This document shows, piece by piece, positions 44,401 to 57,200 of a stretch of 64,000 bases of DNA; the stretch's first letter is position 1, and every line of letters begins with the position of its first letter. The position numbers were made by a program, and so were the translations under genes. The notes under the pieces are model-generated. The model ran no database searches and had not been told where the DNA came from. It saw only the letters and a list, made by a program, of their open reading frames with translations. This DNA comes from Nemertoderma westbladi. Lineage: Eukaryota > Xenacoelomorpha > Nemertodermatida > Nemertodermatidae. The DNA is taken from NCBI GenBank assembly GCA_032718475.1, contig JAUCBJ010008257.1:1-64000 (forward strand), written 5' to 3'.

Positions 44401-45735
44401 GCGAAACATATTATTATTACATATTTATATTTCCTGCTAATCTACACTCCAATTCGCATTTCAGTGTGCAATAATGGGCACGCCCAACGCCCATTGCCCA
44501 CATACATCCCCCAAAGTACTTATTCTAGTGTATATTTTCCATTTAATAAGTGCCGACATCGCCTGGTGTATGTAAAGTGGTGTATTCCCAAATCCCATAC
44601 GGTGCGGTCTCAGCACTGAGTTCCATATCACAACTGCTGATCTCTGATTGGTTCTTAATTCATGTTGAAATTACACTAATTACATAAATTAACATTACAT
44701 TAATAACATTAATTAATTAACACATTAATTCACATTGCTAGTGCCGAGACTGTATGGGGTTTGTAAATATGCCACCGGTAAACTGCATTTTAACACAGTC
44801 TGTCTGTGTACTAGAAAATGAAAATTGAAAGGGGGACTGGATCTGCGGATAGAGTGCAGTTGCGGATTCCCCCCCCCCCCCCCCCCCCCCGCAGACTGTA
44901 TCCGCGGGGGACAGATTCCACTGTTCTGTTATACTGGTACCCAATTGCACATACACTCTGGGCCTGTTACAATACAGTGAACACTCACTCTATGTACTAT
45001 TTATACCACAGTACATACACATACAGGTACCGGTATAAAGCAAAATTCCAGAAGAATTGTGTAGCGTAAGTAATTTTGTAAAAACCATCATTTTTAAGAA
45101 AAAATAAAATATAATGTCGATTTTACTCAAAAAAGTTAAAAAAGGACATTTAACTCCATAAATAAAGGAAAACAAAGGAAGATGAGAAAAAAAGAAAACT
45201 CTAGGGGGACTGAAATACACGTCCACGACCAAGATACTGGAGGCTGTTGATCATCCTGAACTCTACGTAGACGTGCTGCAGTACAATTTTTATCATCTAC
45301 GATTATCTTTAGGCCTACTCCTACCATTGTTTTGCTCGCATTGTTACGTTTTGCTCCACTAAATCCTGCTGGAGAGCCACGGACCTCGGAGCCTGAGCTG
45401 AGCTGAGGCACCGCGTGAAACCACATTGTATTGGAGTGTTCTTCATTACATACTGTAGATTAAACTCCACCATGGCGCTGGATCTATGCGCTATCCAGTC
45501 TTGATTAGAACAAATTCGACGGGATATTTAAATTATATTTGGTACTATTTTTAATGTGCATCAATTCCCCTTCTTATTACAACCGCATGTTCGGTTAATA
45601 AAGCATTATGATTATCTTTTTTTTTTTTTTATTTCGTAACAGGCTATTTATGTTCTTAATTGTATGAACTGAGAGAGAGTTCAATTTATGTTGTTTCTGA
45701 ATTTCATGTTTTTTAAACAGTGTTCTGAATCTCTT
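44401..45735. other. Intergenic
   Basis: A run of about 20 C lies at 44871-44890. A minus-strand open frame at 45136-45426 has somewhat protein-like composition but no recognisable domain or splice context. No gene called. Confidence 0.35.
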
Positions 45736-46295
45736 CCCTGCAAACAATTTAACGTTCAAATGGCGTTGAAAAACGAAAAATTTATAACAAATAAACGCTA
45801 GAATCTGACGTTAGTAAAAGTAGATCGAACGTTCGTTTGGCCGCTTTTGTGACGTTAAAATTACCCCCAAATCAACGTTGAATTTTACGTCAAATATATA
45901 TATTCCAACGTTATCTTTAACCGTTGAATTTGCAGTATATTAATCGTTAAACCAACTTCAGTTAATCAACAAAACTGACGTTAGATATCCATATTCCAAC
46001 GTTTATTTAATCAGGGATTTTCAGTTTTTCAGGCCACTAGGTAAATCTCACGTTACCTTACGTTGTACATTGCACATTATAATTATCTCATCAGCATTAT
46101 TAATACAACATATAGGCCTATAATATGTTATGTGAATTATAAATGAATGGAAACTTTATGTTTGAAACTGGAAACTTATTCATTTATTTATTTACATTAT
46201 AAATGAAATTATTACAAAATAATCAGATAGTTAGTTGACAGCACAGATACAGTCTATAGTTCGCATTGGCAAAAATAAGTCTTACTGAAACAAAT

Positions 46296-49200
46296 TACAA
46301 GTCCACATCCGCATCGTCACCATCATCGTCCTCATTATCGCTAATTGTCGATCCCGCGTCGTCTTTGCTGCATCGTTCTTTCGGTTTTCCGCGAGCCACA
46401 CTAAAAAAACAAAATAATTAATTAATCAACCAATTTACTGTAAACGAATTCCTGTATAATAATAATGTAATAACGTAAGTAAGTACTGTATGTATGTACT
46501 CAGCACCGCAAATTTATTAATTACTTGCAATTTAATGCAATGGCGATAAACAGTTTCAGAGCGTAATATTGTAGCAGAATGGATGCCATAATGTAGGCCT
46601 ACAGTACTAACCCAATCCCCCATAATGTAGGCCTACAGTACTAACCCAATCCCCCATAATGTAGGCCTACAGTACTAACCCAATCCCCCATAATGTAGGC
46701 CTACAGTACTAACCATTCCCCCATAATGTAGGCCTACAGTACTAACCCAATCCCCCATAATGTAGGCCTACAGTACTAACCCAATCCCCCATAATGTAGG
46801 CCTACAGTACTAACCAAATCCCCCATAATGTAGGCCTACAGTACTAACCAAATCCCCCATAATGTAGGCCTACAGTACTAACCCCATCCCCCATAATGTA
46901 GTCCTACAGTACTAACCCAATCCCCCATAATGTAGGCCTACAGTACTAACCCCATCCCCCATAATGTAGGCCTACAGTACTAACCCCATCCCCCATAATA
47001 TAGGCCTACAGTACTAACCCAATCCCCCATAATGTAGGCCTACAGTACTAACCCAATCCCCCATAATGTACGCCTACAGTACTAACCCAATCCCCCATAA
47101 TGTAGGCCTACAGTACTAACCAAATCCCCTATAATGTAGGCCTACAGTACTAACCCAATCCCCCATAATGTAGGCCTACAGTACTAACCAAATCCCCCAT
47201 AATGTAGGCCTACAGTACTAACCAAATCCCCCATAATGTAGGCCTACAGTACTAACCCCATCCCCCATAATGTAGTCCTACAGTACTAACCCCATCCCCC
47301 ATAATATAGGCCTACAGTACTAACCAAATCCCCCATAATGTAGGCCTACAGTACTAACCAAATCCCCCATAATGTAGGCCTACAGTACTAACCCAATCCC
47401 CCATAATGTAGGCCTACAGTACTAACCCAATCCCCCATAATGTAGGCCTACAGTACTAACCCAATCCCCCATAATGTAGGCCTACAGTACTAACCAAATC
47501 CCCCATAATGTAGGCCTACAGTACTAACCAAATCCCCCATAATGTAGGCCTACAGTACTAACCCAATCCCCCATAATGTAGGCCTACAGTACTAACCAAA
47601 TCCCCCATAATGTAGGCCTACAGTACTAACCCAATCCTAACTCATCTCAACCCTATCCCAATTATTACTCCACGCTCACACTACTAACCCAACCCCTTTC
47701 TGAAACCTAAACCAGCGTGAACCCTAACCAAACCTAACCCACCCCTGACCCAACTCAACAACAGTATTCATTGAATTAATAAAACGATTTCATTTAATTA
47801 CAGTAATACTTACTAATTATCCCCTCCAGGTCTATTGCTTGCCTGCCGAAAAAACGCCGATATAGCGCCATCCACCGCACCATCTTCAAAATCTTTGAGA
47901 AGAACAGCTCCTATATTACAAAATAATCATATATTTATAACAGATATCAATATTATGATTAAATCATATTTATTAAATATGATTTATAACAAATATTTAA
48001 ATCTTCCCTACACAGTATTAATTGGTACAATAGTATGATATTAATAGTAGGCCTATGCATATAGTTTATAGCAAAATAATGGTTAAACAACGGACGCAAC
48101 CCCCCCCCCCCCCCCCCCATATCTAACGATTACAAGAAATAACATTACACCCGTGCATACAGTACCGATTAAAACCGACTTTACAGCAATTTAATTTCAA
48201 AGTAATTTCCATGATATTAATAATTAATAATAATATTGCATTTAAAAATGATAGCGCTGGCCGATGGTATCCCTAGTTTACTTAATATTCTAGAATATTA
48301 TAATATCAAATAAATTTTTGTTGTCTTCTTTACACTCGCTCACTTCGTTCGTTCTTGTAACAAACCACTTGGTTCCACACAATTTAAGCGCTACATATTT
48401 ACAGACATGTATGTAAATATTTATTACAGTATTTACTTTACAATTAGTCTAAACAATAAACCATTTACGCTGCAACTTACGTGAAACTCCAATTCTTGGG
48501 TTTGAAACTGGCCGGTCAGAAATAGTCGCTGAGCGATCGAACATGGCTTGATGAGATTGACGGTCAATGATAATGGTTTGCGAGTGTGGGCGGTCGACAC
48601 TGGGCTGTGGATGTGGACGGCCAACTACCGTGGGATGTGAATGTGGACGGTCCAAAGTAGTGGACGATTGCGAAAAATCGAATGAGACCGGGACAGGTTG
48701 CGGGGCCAATGTGGATGGGGAGAAAGCGCGCCGAGAGCGTTCTTCATTGGAAAGTAGAGAGATGCTACGTGGTTCTAGTTGTCCAATATTCAGTATTGAA
48801 TTTGATTCACACTGCAAGTATTCATCACTTGGTAATTGCGAAAACTCAAGATCCTGTTGCACCACCGGCGGTGCAAGCGATGTTACATAAGGATACTCAG
48901 GAATTGCAGGGATGTTTCTGAAACCAATAACAGTAAATTCGGATGCTCGTGTCATATATAAAGTTTACATGACTATTATTTTATTCCAAAATTGTAACAT
49001 TACTTAACGCCGTTAGTATTTATAGCGAGTAGTTATTTAGCACTTTACAACCTTAGAGGACATTACATCATTGTATTGGCCTGTTCATTTAGTATTGTAT
49101 TTGGTGTTATTCTTTACGTGGTAACCATGACGGCGTTAAGTAATGTCACCCTAGTGGACATTACTTAACGCCGTCATTGGTTACCACGTAAACAAGAGGT

Positions 49201-50237
49201 GGATAGCAGCCAGATAGGGCTACTGCATTACCTACCGGTAGGCGGGGTATAGCTATTAATAACCAGTTGGGCCTAGCTATAATATTATAACATGGCTCCA
49301 AACGCCACCATAAATATAAGCTAACTTATTTATAACATAATTTATGTAATTTTTACAATTATTTATACAGCAACTAATATAATTTGTGCAGTTTCTATCA
49401 CTTATAATGTATATGTACAATCATTTAGTAATGTTAAAATTTTGTAATAAAACTACATACATACTTCTTGCGAAGTACTTTACAGTGTTCTGATCCTCGT
49501 GGCTTTATTTTCACTCACTCACTAACGTTCGTCCGTGTAACAAAGCCACTCGGAGTCGGATCATCACACTGTAAAGTGCTACTTTACACAAAAGTATGTA
49601 AATAGTTATTACATAATAATTATAATGTACTGTACTAATTATTGGTAATGAGAACAATAATAAGATATAAATTTTACCTGCTGCTGCTAGTGCACTGAAT
49701 GTCCTGTCGAACTCCAGCTGTTTCTTCATCCATAGTATCACTCTGATTTCCAACCGCAACCCGTTTCTTTCCTCTGAATCGTGTTGCGATACCAATGGAA
49801 TACCCATCTTGATCGCTAGCACTTGCAATGTCCGAACCCTCACAGACAACGCGCTCCTCTATTGCCTTAGCTGCCAATAGATCATCTGAAAAATATTATT
49901 AACATTGAAATTTAGTCTACAGTACTGTAATAATTATTATTTGATTTAATAATTATTAGATTGTTAGATATTCATATACGATGATCCTATCTAATTATCA
50001 GTATACTACCGTTAAAATACCTTTGCATGAGTTTCGAATAAATGTGCAAGGCCAAGATCCCCATTGCCCAACTGCAGTGTCACCAGCAGGTAACGACTCC
50101 CTCAGCGCCTTGGATGCAAGTTTAGTGTTTATGGGATATGCTGATGTAAGTCCATCGGCCGACAACCATCCACTACATATTGTTGCAACTTCCTCAACGC
50201 CATCCGGGCCCGTGAAGATGACAACACAATAAGCCAT
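46296..50237 (-). CDS. Spliced gene inside the candidate transposon; DUF4806-type architecture
   Basis: Five-exon model on the minus strand, each junction GT/AG and phase-consistent through exon 4: 50237-50021, 49885-49678, 48917-48481, 47910-47814 and a final exon from 46400 to about 46296. Exon 1 begins MAYCVVIFTGPDGVEEVATI, then SGWL and WGSWPCTFI. Exon 2 starts DDLLAAKAIEE and has SDIASASDQDG. This resembles the N-terminal domain of transposon-associated proteins ending in DUF4806. Exon 3 is Pro/Ser/His-rich with repeated DRPHS-like motifs. Exon 4 (AVLLKDFEDGAVDGAISAFF then RQASNRPGG) resembles the end of DUF4806. The last exon is acidic in one frame; my base count there is one short of agreeing with the stop, so its frame is uncertain. 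A further exon could be missing between 48480 and 47911. Product about 350 residues; function unknown. Confidence 0.45.
46585..47640. repeat. 34-bp minisatellite, about 31 copies
   Basis: The unit is CCATAATGTAGGCCTACAGT followed by ACTAACCCAATCCC, period 34 bp. Variants are mostly CCCAAT/CCAAAT/CCCCAT. Every unit holds the palindrome GTAGGCCTAC and the heptamer TACTAAC. It lies in the predicted last intron of the transposon gene. The end grades into unrelated CCTAACC-rich sequence to 47760. Confidence 0.95.
48241..48430. repeat. Short interspersed block related to 49440-49620
   Basis: CACTCGCTCACTTCGTTCGT followed by TCTTGTAACAAACCACTTGG and a TATGTAAATA-T-TTATTACA end parallels TCACTCACTAACGTTCGTCC and TGTAACAAAGCCACTCGG at 49511-49555. 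Both sit in predicted introns. The second copy also forms a hairpin (GATCCTCGTGGCTTT with AAAGCCACTCGGAGTCGGATC). Confidence 0.5.
49113..49192. repeat. Long hairpin, 36-bp arms
   Basis: TTTACGTGGTAACCATGACG through AATGTCAC (49113-49149) is followed after about 5 nt by its inverted copy (to 49192) with one bulge. A third partial copy, ACATTACTTAACGCCGTTAG, lies at about 48998. Confidence 0.85.
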
Positions 50238-51013
50238 ATGTACAGAATATATACAGAATATCGTTTATAAACAGAATATCGAAATATTACAGTTAGTTCA
50301 GGTTTACCAATCAAATAGCAATTTAATTAATGTATTACAAAAATTTAAGGAAATAAAAAAAACAATAAAACTGTTAATGAAATAATACCCATCACAGTTC
50401 AGTACCTACTTGTATTGCATGCATATATATATGTTCTTTAGGTAAGTAGATGCATTTACTAATAATGTGAATAATAATAAGTGTAAATACAGTAAACATT
50501 ATACTGTAATATGCAACTTTACTCAAATCCTATAATATAATCCTATAATAATACTGACAAATATAGTGTAAGTAACCGTAACCAATCAGAAGCAATATAT
50601 TATTATAACACCATAGGCAGGTATTGTGTTGTTGGGCAGTGTGTCTACTGTAATATCCATCCACATGGGAATGTATCATGGCGTCTGTCTGGCGCATTGT
50701 AGAACTACAATATGAACGTTATTTCACTTAAAAATAACGTTGAAAATTAACGTTTATAATTAAACTCGGAATTAACGTTGCTATCGAACGTCATCACACA
50801 TTGAGAGATCGATGAAAATTAACGTTCGAATTTTACGCTGAATTAACGATTATGATTGGTTTATTTTAAACATGTAATTTTTCTAGCATAGTGGAACGTT
50901 AATCAAACGTTGAACAATATGTTATTTATTCATGTGATTTTCCAACTTAATCCACACCTATATTAACGTAAATTTAACGTACCATGTTTGCAGGGTTATT
51001 TAATTAAAACGTT

Positions 51014-51477
51014 ATATCGTGACCAAAGAGCCAGAACAACACTCACCAAAAAATGTGGTTTCGAGAAAAATGTAAAAAACCTTCTCATTTCCCTCTATAT
51101 GGATCCCGTCTCCTGATTTTTTCGACAGAGGTCTGGGAAGATACAATGAAACATTTTATAATAGTGGCTAGCATTCAGAATAAATTTTGTTAATGAAAAA
51201 AACTGTTTTTTGTTATTTTCCAAAGAGGCAAAATAACACATACCGGTACTGAAATTTAACATTAACTCTAGTCTGTGTGTGTTGTTTTACCTCTAACGGT
51301 TTTCAACTTTTATGTTGTGAGGGTTGTTCTGGTTTTACATATCTCCTAAACGGACTGACATACAAGTCTAGGATTTTAACATAAGATGTAGAACGCCATC
51401 TTGAGTATTTTTGGTAAAAAAACTTTTTTTTTTAAAATTGTGGTATGTGTTGTTCTGGCTCTATATGGTCACGATAT
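51014..51477. mobile_element. MITE-like element, ~30-bp terminal inverted repeats
   Basis: ATATCGTGACCAAAGAGCCA and onward at 51014-51042 is inverted at 51448-51477, differing mainly in a 4-nt patch. 464 bp, non-coding. It begins 18 bp right of the candidate transposon. Confidence 0.7.
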
Positions 51478-52560
51478 TCCACTTTGCCTTCCCTATGGGG
51501 TTTATGTCCAAAAATGCGCGAAATGATCACAAACACCAACCATGTTTTAACAAATTATTAATAATTGGATTAGATACACCCCCAAACGGGGTAAAATGGT
51601 AAACAATATAAAATATATACAGAGAGACACAAAAGGATATTATAAATTCAATTTGTAAAAATAATATTAAAAGCTAAAAAATTGCAGAGTTATATGCGTG
51701 GTAGAGACGCGATTGGGGGGCATTGCGGACACTGTAGTGCGTGGTATCTTAAGATTGCGGAGGTGGAACATAGTTTACAGCGGGAGTTATCGGAGAATAT
51801 GTGGAACGGGGTGGGGTTGCAGCATAGTTTGTAATTACCCATGCGCCAGGAAATTTGTAACTAAGAAACCAACGGTTTTCCAGGTTGGGTTTTTGAAGGC
51901 GGGTCCTGTAGTGTATTGTTGGTTTTTGAAGTTAATATTTCTTATTTGTCTGTGAGCTCGGTATTGATTAAGAGTTTCCAGGTTGAAAGCGTGCAGATCA
52001 GATATTGTTCAAGTGTATCCTCTATAAAGGTGTTTTGATTGACAAGTTTCAAGGCCATTCATTGTGGATGGTGCAGAGCTGTGGTGAAGAACTTATCAAT
52101 TAAGTGATAAATTATTAATTGTGTTTAAATTAAAACATCAACGGAAAGCGGAAAGGATCATGTTACCGTGGCGGTGTTTTCTAACCAAAACACTAAACGT
52201 AATTTATTTTACTTGAGTTGAAATTGTGCTGGAGATCACCTTTTTTCAGTTGCGGTCAATTTGCGTCACTACCTGTAAAGTATACACACCATGTCCTGGA
52301 ATATAGTGTCGTTATTCTGGTACCTGGACCCCCCCCCCCCCAAATTTTTCTACAAATCTTAATGAGATAGCATGAAATTTGAAACATAGATAGTTGAGTT
52401 TCACCTCCCTCATCTTTGCTGGGTGAGCTAGAATTTTTATTTTGCTTTCATTCTTTAGCTACAAGAGTTTGAAAAAGGTGTCTCCGTCGGTATTACGCCA
52501 GTTACACCGCAGTTATTCTTCAACCTTAAGATATTGACAGAAAGCTGGCCATGCAAGTAT
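51478..52560. other. Intergenic with a dispersed-core copy
   Basis: At 52140-52270 lies a copy of the dispersed repeat homologous to 17101-17215 (GTGGCGGTGTTTTCTAACCA and onward). A run of 11 C is at 52330-52341. The open frame at 51698-51955 has no recognisable features. Confidence 0.5.
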
Positions 52561-53950
52561 TGTGGCTGGTTGCGAGAAAAGGGACCTGGGGAAAAAATGT
52601 TCATTCTGAGAAAAACGCGTTTAAAGTTTGGCTCTTAAAATCGACTGTTTTCATTGGTTTATTGGTCGTTATTGGGTTTTATTAGAGCGAAATTCAAACT
52701 GTATTATACTAGTAATAGTACTAAGCACCGTATACACTTGTTATTTTAGATTATCGTAGAATATCTGTAGCCTGTTCGGATAGTTATTGTACAAACAAGT
52801 TAATACACTAATAATTTAGAATTTATTATGGAAACTGAAGCAGAGTGGCTGTACCTATTAAATAATAGGGTTTTCAGGTCGCTGATCATGATAAAACTTG
52901 TTAAAAATATTTTTTGGAAAAGCAACCATCATTTTGTGTGCTATTTTGGTCCACCAGTATGAAAAGTACAAGTAAAAAAATGTCAACATAAAAAAATTTG
53001 TGTTTGGTTTGATAATTCTGAACGTGTGTTTTCGAGGTCGCTGATTACGATGAAACTAGTTATAAATATTTCTGGTAATGCAAACCCAATTTTGGTGCTA
53101 TTCTAATGCCCCAGAACGAAAATTACAAGTAGCACAAACTTATAAACTGTCAAATTATGCCTATGATTTGGTAATTCTGAAGCTATACTGGTTTTCAAGG
53201 TAGCTGATCACGATATAACACATTACAAATCATTCGTGGTAACGCAACTGATTTTGAACAAAATTTTGGTGCTTTTCTGTTGGGACGAAAATTACAAGTA
53301 GCAAACATTTCAAATTGCAAAAAGCGAATTTGGTTGGATAATACGATATTTTTGAGTGTCATATTCGTTATCAGTGTCCCAGAAAACCCATAATGTCTAA
53401 AATTCAGGTTGATTTGGTAATGATTGTTGGTTATCAAACTTTTGCTACTTGTATTTTTCGTGCCGCACATTCACACATATCGAAAAAATTGTTTTAATTC
53501 GTGATCAGCATTCCAAAAAAACCATATGTTCATAAAATCAATTTAATTTTGTGGTGATTTTTCATTATCATATTTGCACTACGATTTTTTTTCGTGCCTC
53601 AAAGGGCACATTCAAAATTACCAAAAATATTCTAGAATGTTATATTTGAGTTTAATATTTGTGATCAGTGTCCAAAAAAACCGCTATATATAGCGCAAAA
53701 AATTAATTTTAGTGAATTATAAAAACATTCGAAAATTTTAGCACGAAAAATACCTGAGATGGATGCCAGAATGGACCACATCAAAAAATTAACATTGGTT
53801 GCGAGAAAAGGGACTGCGTTTTTAATTTTTTGTTTAAACTCGCATAACTTTTTAACGAAAAACGATATGAAAAAACTAGTTCGATATTCGGAAAGCCCAG
53901 AAAATTCTGCATCTAATAGGCCTAAAAACGCTGTAAAAGCTTTTGCGTAA
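52561..53950. repeat. Degenerate repeat block between direct copies of a 20-bp motif
   Basis: GGTTGCGAGAAAAGGGAC occurs at about 52568 and 53797 in the same orientation. Between them, roughly 160-bp diverged units begin near 52875, 53033 and 53193 (common pieces GGTNGCTGATNANGAT and GAAAATTACAAGTAGCA). From about 53400 to 53720 related units appear inverted (TTTGCTACTTGTATTTTTCG, GTGATCAG). Nothing coding. Confidence 0.6.
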
Positions 53951-54242
53951 TTAGCCGGTTATTTACCCTTAAAGTACTCTGTAGTTGGTTTGCCAGGCAT
54001 AAAAAGGCCGTGTCCTTGCTGTACTGGTGTTTTAGAGGACATAAAAGTCATTTCTTATGTATTTGTACTGTATTTGTACTTTAGAGGACATAATCCACAA
54101 TCTCGTGACGCAATAGCTGGATACTTTGAAACAGTGTCGCTACCATGACGACGGCTAGCAGCTGATATTGCCACGTCGACGTTTCTTTGTTTCTTTGTTC
54201 TCTCGTTGTTCAGGTTGACCAATCAGAGCGTTTGTTGTCTCT

Positions 54243-57200
54243 GTGTTGGAGGTATATACAGAAACTCAGTAGTTCAGTGTTATGTTTTTGCCCAGAGCCT
54301 AAGAACCGGCTTTTGGCACCTCCGTGTTTCAGTTTTTAGTCTTACACTAGTAGGTTTAATTATAAGGGCATATATCCTTTAACTGACATACCGATCAAAC
54401 TCATGGAATCACTGATCTGGGAATACACTGACTGCTGACACACGGCTTTTAATAACTGCTGAAACTGCTAAAATTACCTGCTCAATCGATACTGTATACT
54501 GCTATTTGTTGTCGGTTATTCATTATGTTGGTTGATGAATTATTATATTGGAATAACGAGAAATAACCCCCGAAAACCCAATATTCTTGATATACCGAAG
54601 GTAAGAGAGAAAGGTTACCAATAAAGATTGTGACTTATGTTAAAGTGGTTTGAAGTGAATCTAATGTTATTTGATAGACCCTACATGAGTCAGTCTGTGT
54701 TCCTTTTATATGTGACTAAAATCAGTGAAGATTGGCAGATTAGTGTGCAGTATTCTGCAGCATTGTGTATGAGTGAGTCTGTTAAAGAAGCAATTCCTAA
54801 AGAATGCGCCATATATGTGAATTATAATTAAGCCATATCGTTGTGAGTAGTTTAAGTCATAACTCTGTTTATATAGATAAAGCGCCACGTCCTAAAGGAA
54901 CTGTTAATATTCCCCGAAGGTGAATAATATTGTCAGAGATTATATAATACTGTCAGTCGAATAATACATTAGGCTTACATAGCAATAAAATTAAACCGTC
55001 GAACCCAATCTCCCGGGAATATCCAGCGGGTGAATGATCGCGCACAGATTGGTTTCGACTAGTGTAGTGAATTAAATACTTGTCATAGACTAAAAGTGAT
55101 TTATTATCTAGAAGACATTCTAATTTGGCGGGTTAAACTGCCAAAGGTCTGAAAGCGCGAACATTAAAGGATATTGCTTCTTTGTTGCAGTAAGCAATAA
55201 AGTTGAAAGTACCGGTCAACCGGTACATCTGTAGGTCAGTAGGCCCAACCGCTAGAACCGGTACATCTGTAGGTCAGTAGGCCCAACCGCTAGAACCGGT
55301 ACTTCTGTAGGTCCGTAGGCCTAACTGTCCTAACCGGTACTTTCCGTATAAGTACAGCAGTATTATTCGATTTGATTGTTGTATACCGGTAGGCTGTTTA
55401 AGAGATTAGGGACTGTACACCCCTTGTTTCTTTTGGAGCTTACTTATTTCTGTCAAGTTTTATTTATTTGTAGGCCAGTATTGAACAGAAGGCGTGTAAG
55501 CCTGATCAGATTGTACAGACGATTTGTAGGCTGAGCTGTTGTCTGATTGCTGTTAAGTCCGAACGAATTGCAGTGTGTGTAGATCACCTGTCCGATTAAG
55601 TACGGTTAGGAAGTAGGGGCAGCGAACGCTGTAAGGTAAACCCCCAACTAAAGAATAAGTCGCACTACTGGGTTAGAGCGCATACTCCCTAATCATTTCG
55701 GAGTCTGCATGTCCTGTAGTTTATTTAGGCTTGAGAGTAGTCTGCCATCGTTTGGTCTGTACTTTGTTTGTGTAGTCTGTACAGGTAGCGTATAATATCA
55801 TTTAGATAATTTGTGGGCTGGATAGTTGTCTGTCTGTTATTAGGTCTGAACGGATTGCAGTGTGTGTAGAGCCCTTGTCCGATAAAGAACGGTTGGGAAG
55901 TTGGGGTAGCCATTGCTGTAAAGTAAACCCCCAATTAAAGAATAAGTCGTACTACTGGGTTAGAACGCATACTACCTAACTATTTCGGAGTCTGCATGTC
56001 CTGTAGTTTATTTAGGCTTGATAGTAGTCTGTCAGTATTTAGTCTGCATTTTTGTTTGAGTGGTTTGTACGCGTAGCGTAATATGTATTATTCAGAGTTT
56101 ATGCGATTATTCGCAACATTCAAGTCCCCAAGTTTGTTCCTACAGTAATTGTGTTTGTTATACATACCGCTATAGTTAAATTAACCCCGGTACTACACGG
56201 GCTGCTCGGCGTAGGTAAAGACTGGTGATTTTGTGCATCGGTCACTCCAGCAGATGCCGTGGTTCTTTTAGCTGTTCAAGTATATTTAACTACTGATTAT
56301 CTGTTATACAAGTACTCGTACCTAATTTAGGGTTTAGTGTACAGTACTTTCCGAAGTAATTAGTGTAGACATTATATCTGTGTTGTAAAGTGGTTGATAG
56401 GCACATTCGATTAGCTCTATTAACTTCTAGGTAGGAACACTCCGTGATACATAACGTAGAACCTATAGCGATACGGCTATAGGTCGTCAGGCGGTGGTAT
56501 TTTCCTATCTGGACAACGCAGTGTATTTACTACTACTTATTATTTCAAATACCGCAGTACCCTGTCCGTTGTAATAACCAGATTTCTAACCCTTTGTTAG
56601 GCTGGTTTGTAGACTTCTTGTAAAATTACCCTAAAATTTCGTATTTTGTGTTTTTGTAAATTTTTGTGTTTATTTAGAGATTGTAATCTCACCCGAATTG
56701 TACGTAATTTGTAGTATTAAGTAACTTAGGTAAATTAGCATTATTTGTTTTAGTGTCCTATAAGTAACACTTCACTGAAAGCGCACCGCTTTGTGTAGTG
56801 ATTACTCCCCAGAAATAATAACATTTATTTCAAACATAGACAAAACCCATTAAAACGGGTATATATATATTATAAATCAAATCTAACGATTTATAAATAG
56901 TAGGCCTGCCATACAACAATTAGGTCTCAATATCAGTTGGACTACTGCTTAAATAACGGCAATAAAGTAAGTTGAGGTAACCAAGTAACCCTTAAAATTC
57001 AGAAATTCAGTTATTTAAAATAATTGATATACCGGTATTTACAATAGGCCTATTATCTTTATTTCTATAAATTTAGGCTGAAATTATACCGGTACTTGTA
57101 ATTAATTCTAGTCCAGAATTATATATACTACAAACTGTAAGCTGTATACCGGTATTCCCGATAGGCCTATTATATATTTATATATATTTGTGCTAAAATT

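Larger units (their letters stand above)
45736..50995. mobile_element. Candidate 5.26-kb DNA transposon with ACGTT-rich arms
   Basis: Both ends read inward as CCCTGCAAACA (45736-45746; inverted at 50985-50995, 11 of 11). Adjoining each end are about 250-300 bp arms full of AACGTT/ACGTTA (45750-46020 and 50711-50980), a density not seen elsewhere in the window. A spliced minus-strand gene (46296-50237) lies wholly between the ends. No transposase was recognised and no clear target duplication (flanks ...TCTT and TTAT...), so the superfamily is unknown and autonomy is unlikely. Confidence 0.6.

Noticed and set aside
43714-44409. Three overlapping minus-strand frames of 211-231 codons rich in Phe, Trp and Cys
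   Set aside because: All three frames translate the same 53-bp repeat cyclically, so this is a tandem-repeat artefact.
45136-45426. Possible coding exon (minus strand)
   Set aside because: Composition is mildly protein-like but no domain, partner exon or homologous copy in the window supports it.
54637-54831. Conserved 64-codon ORF in both BEL leaders (also 7485-7679)
   Set aside because: Conservation is explained by near-identity of the whole leader; no evidence of protein-level selection can be seen from two copies.
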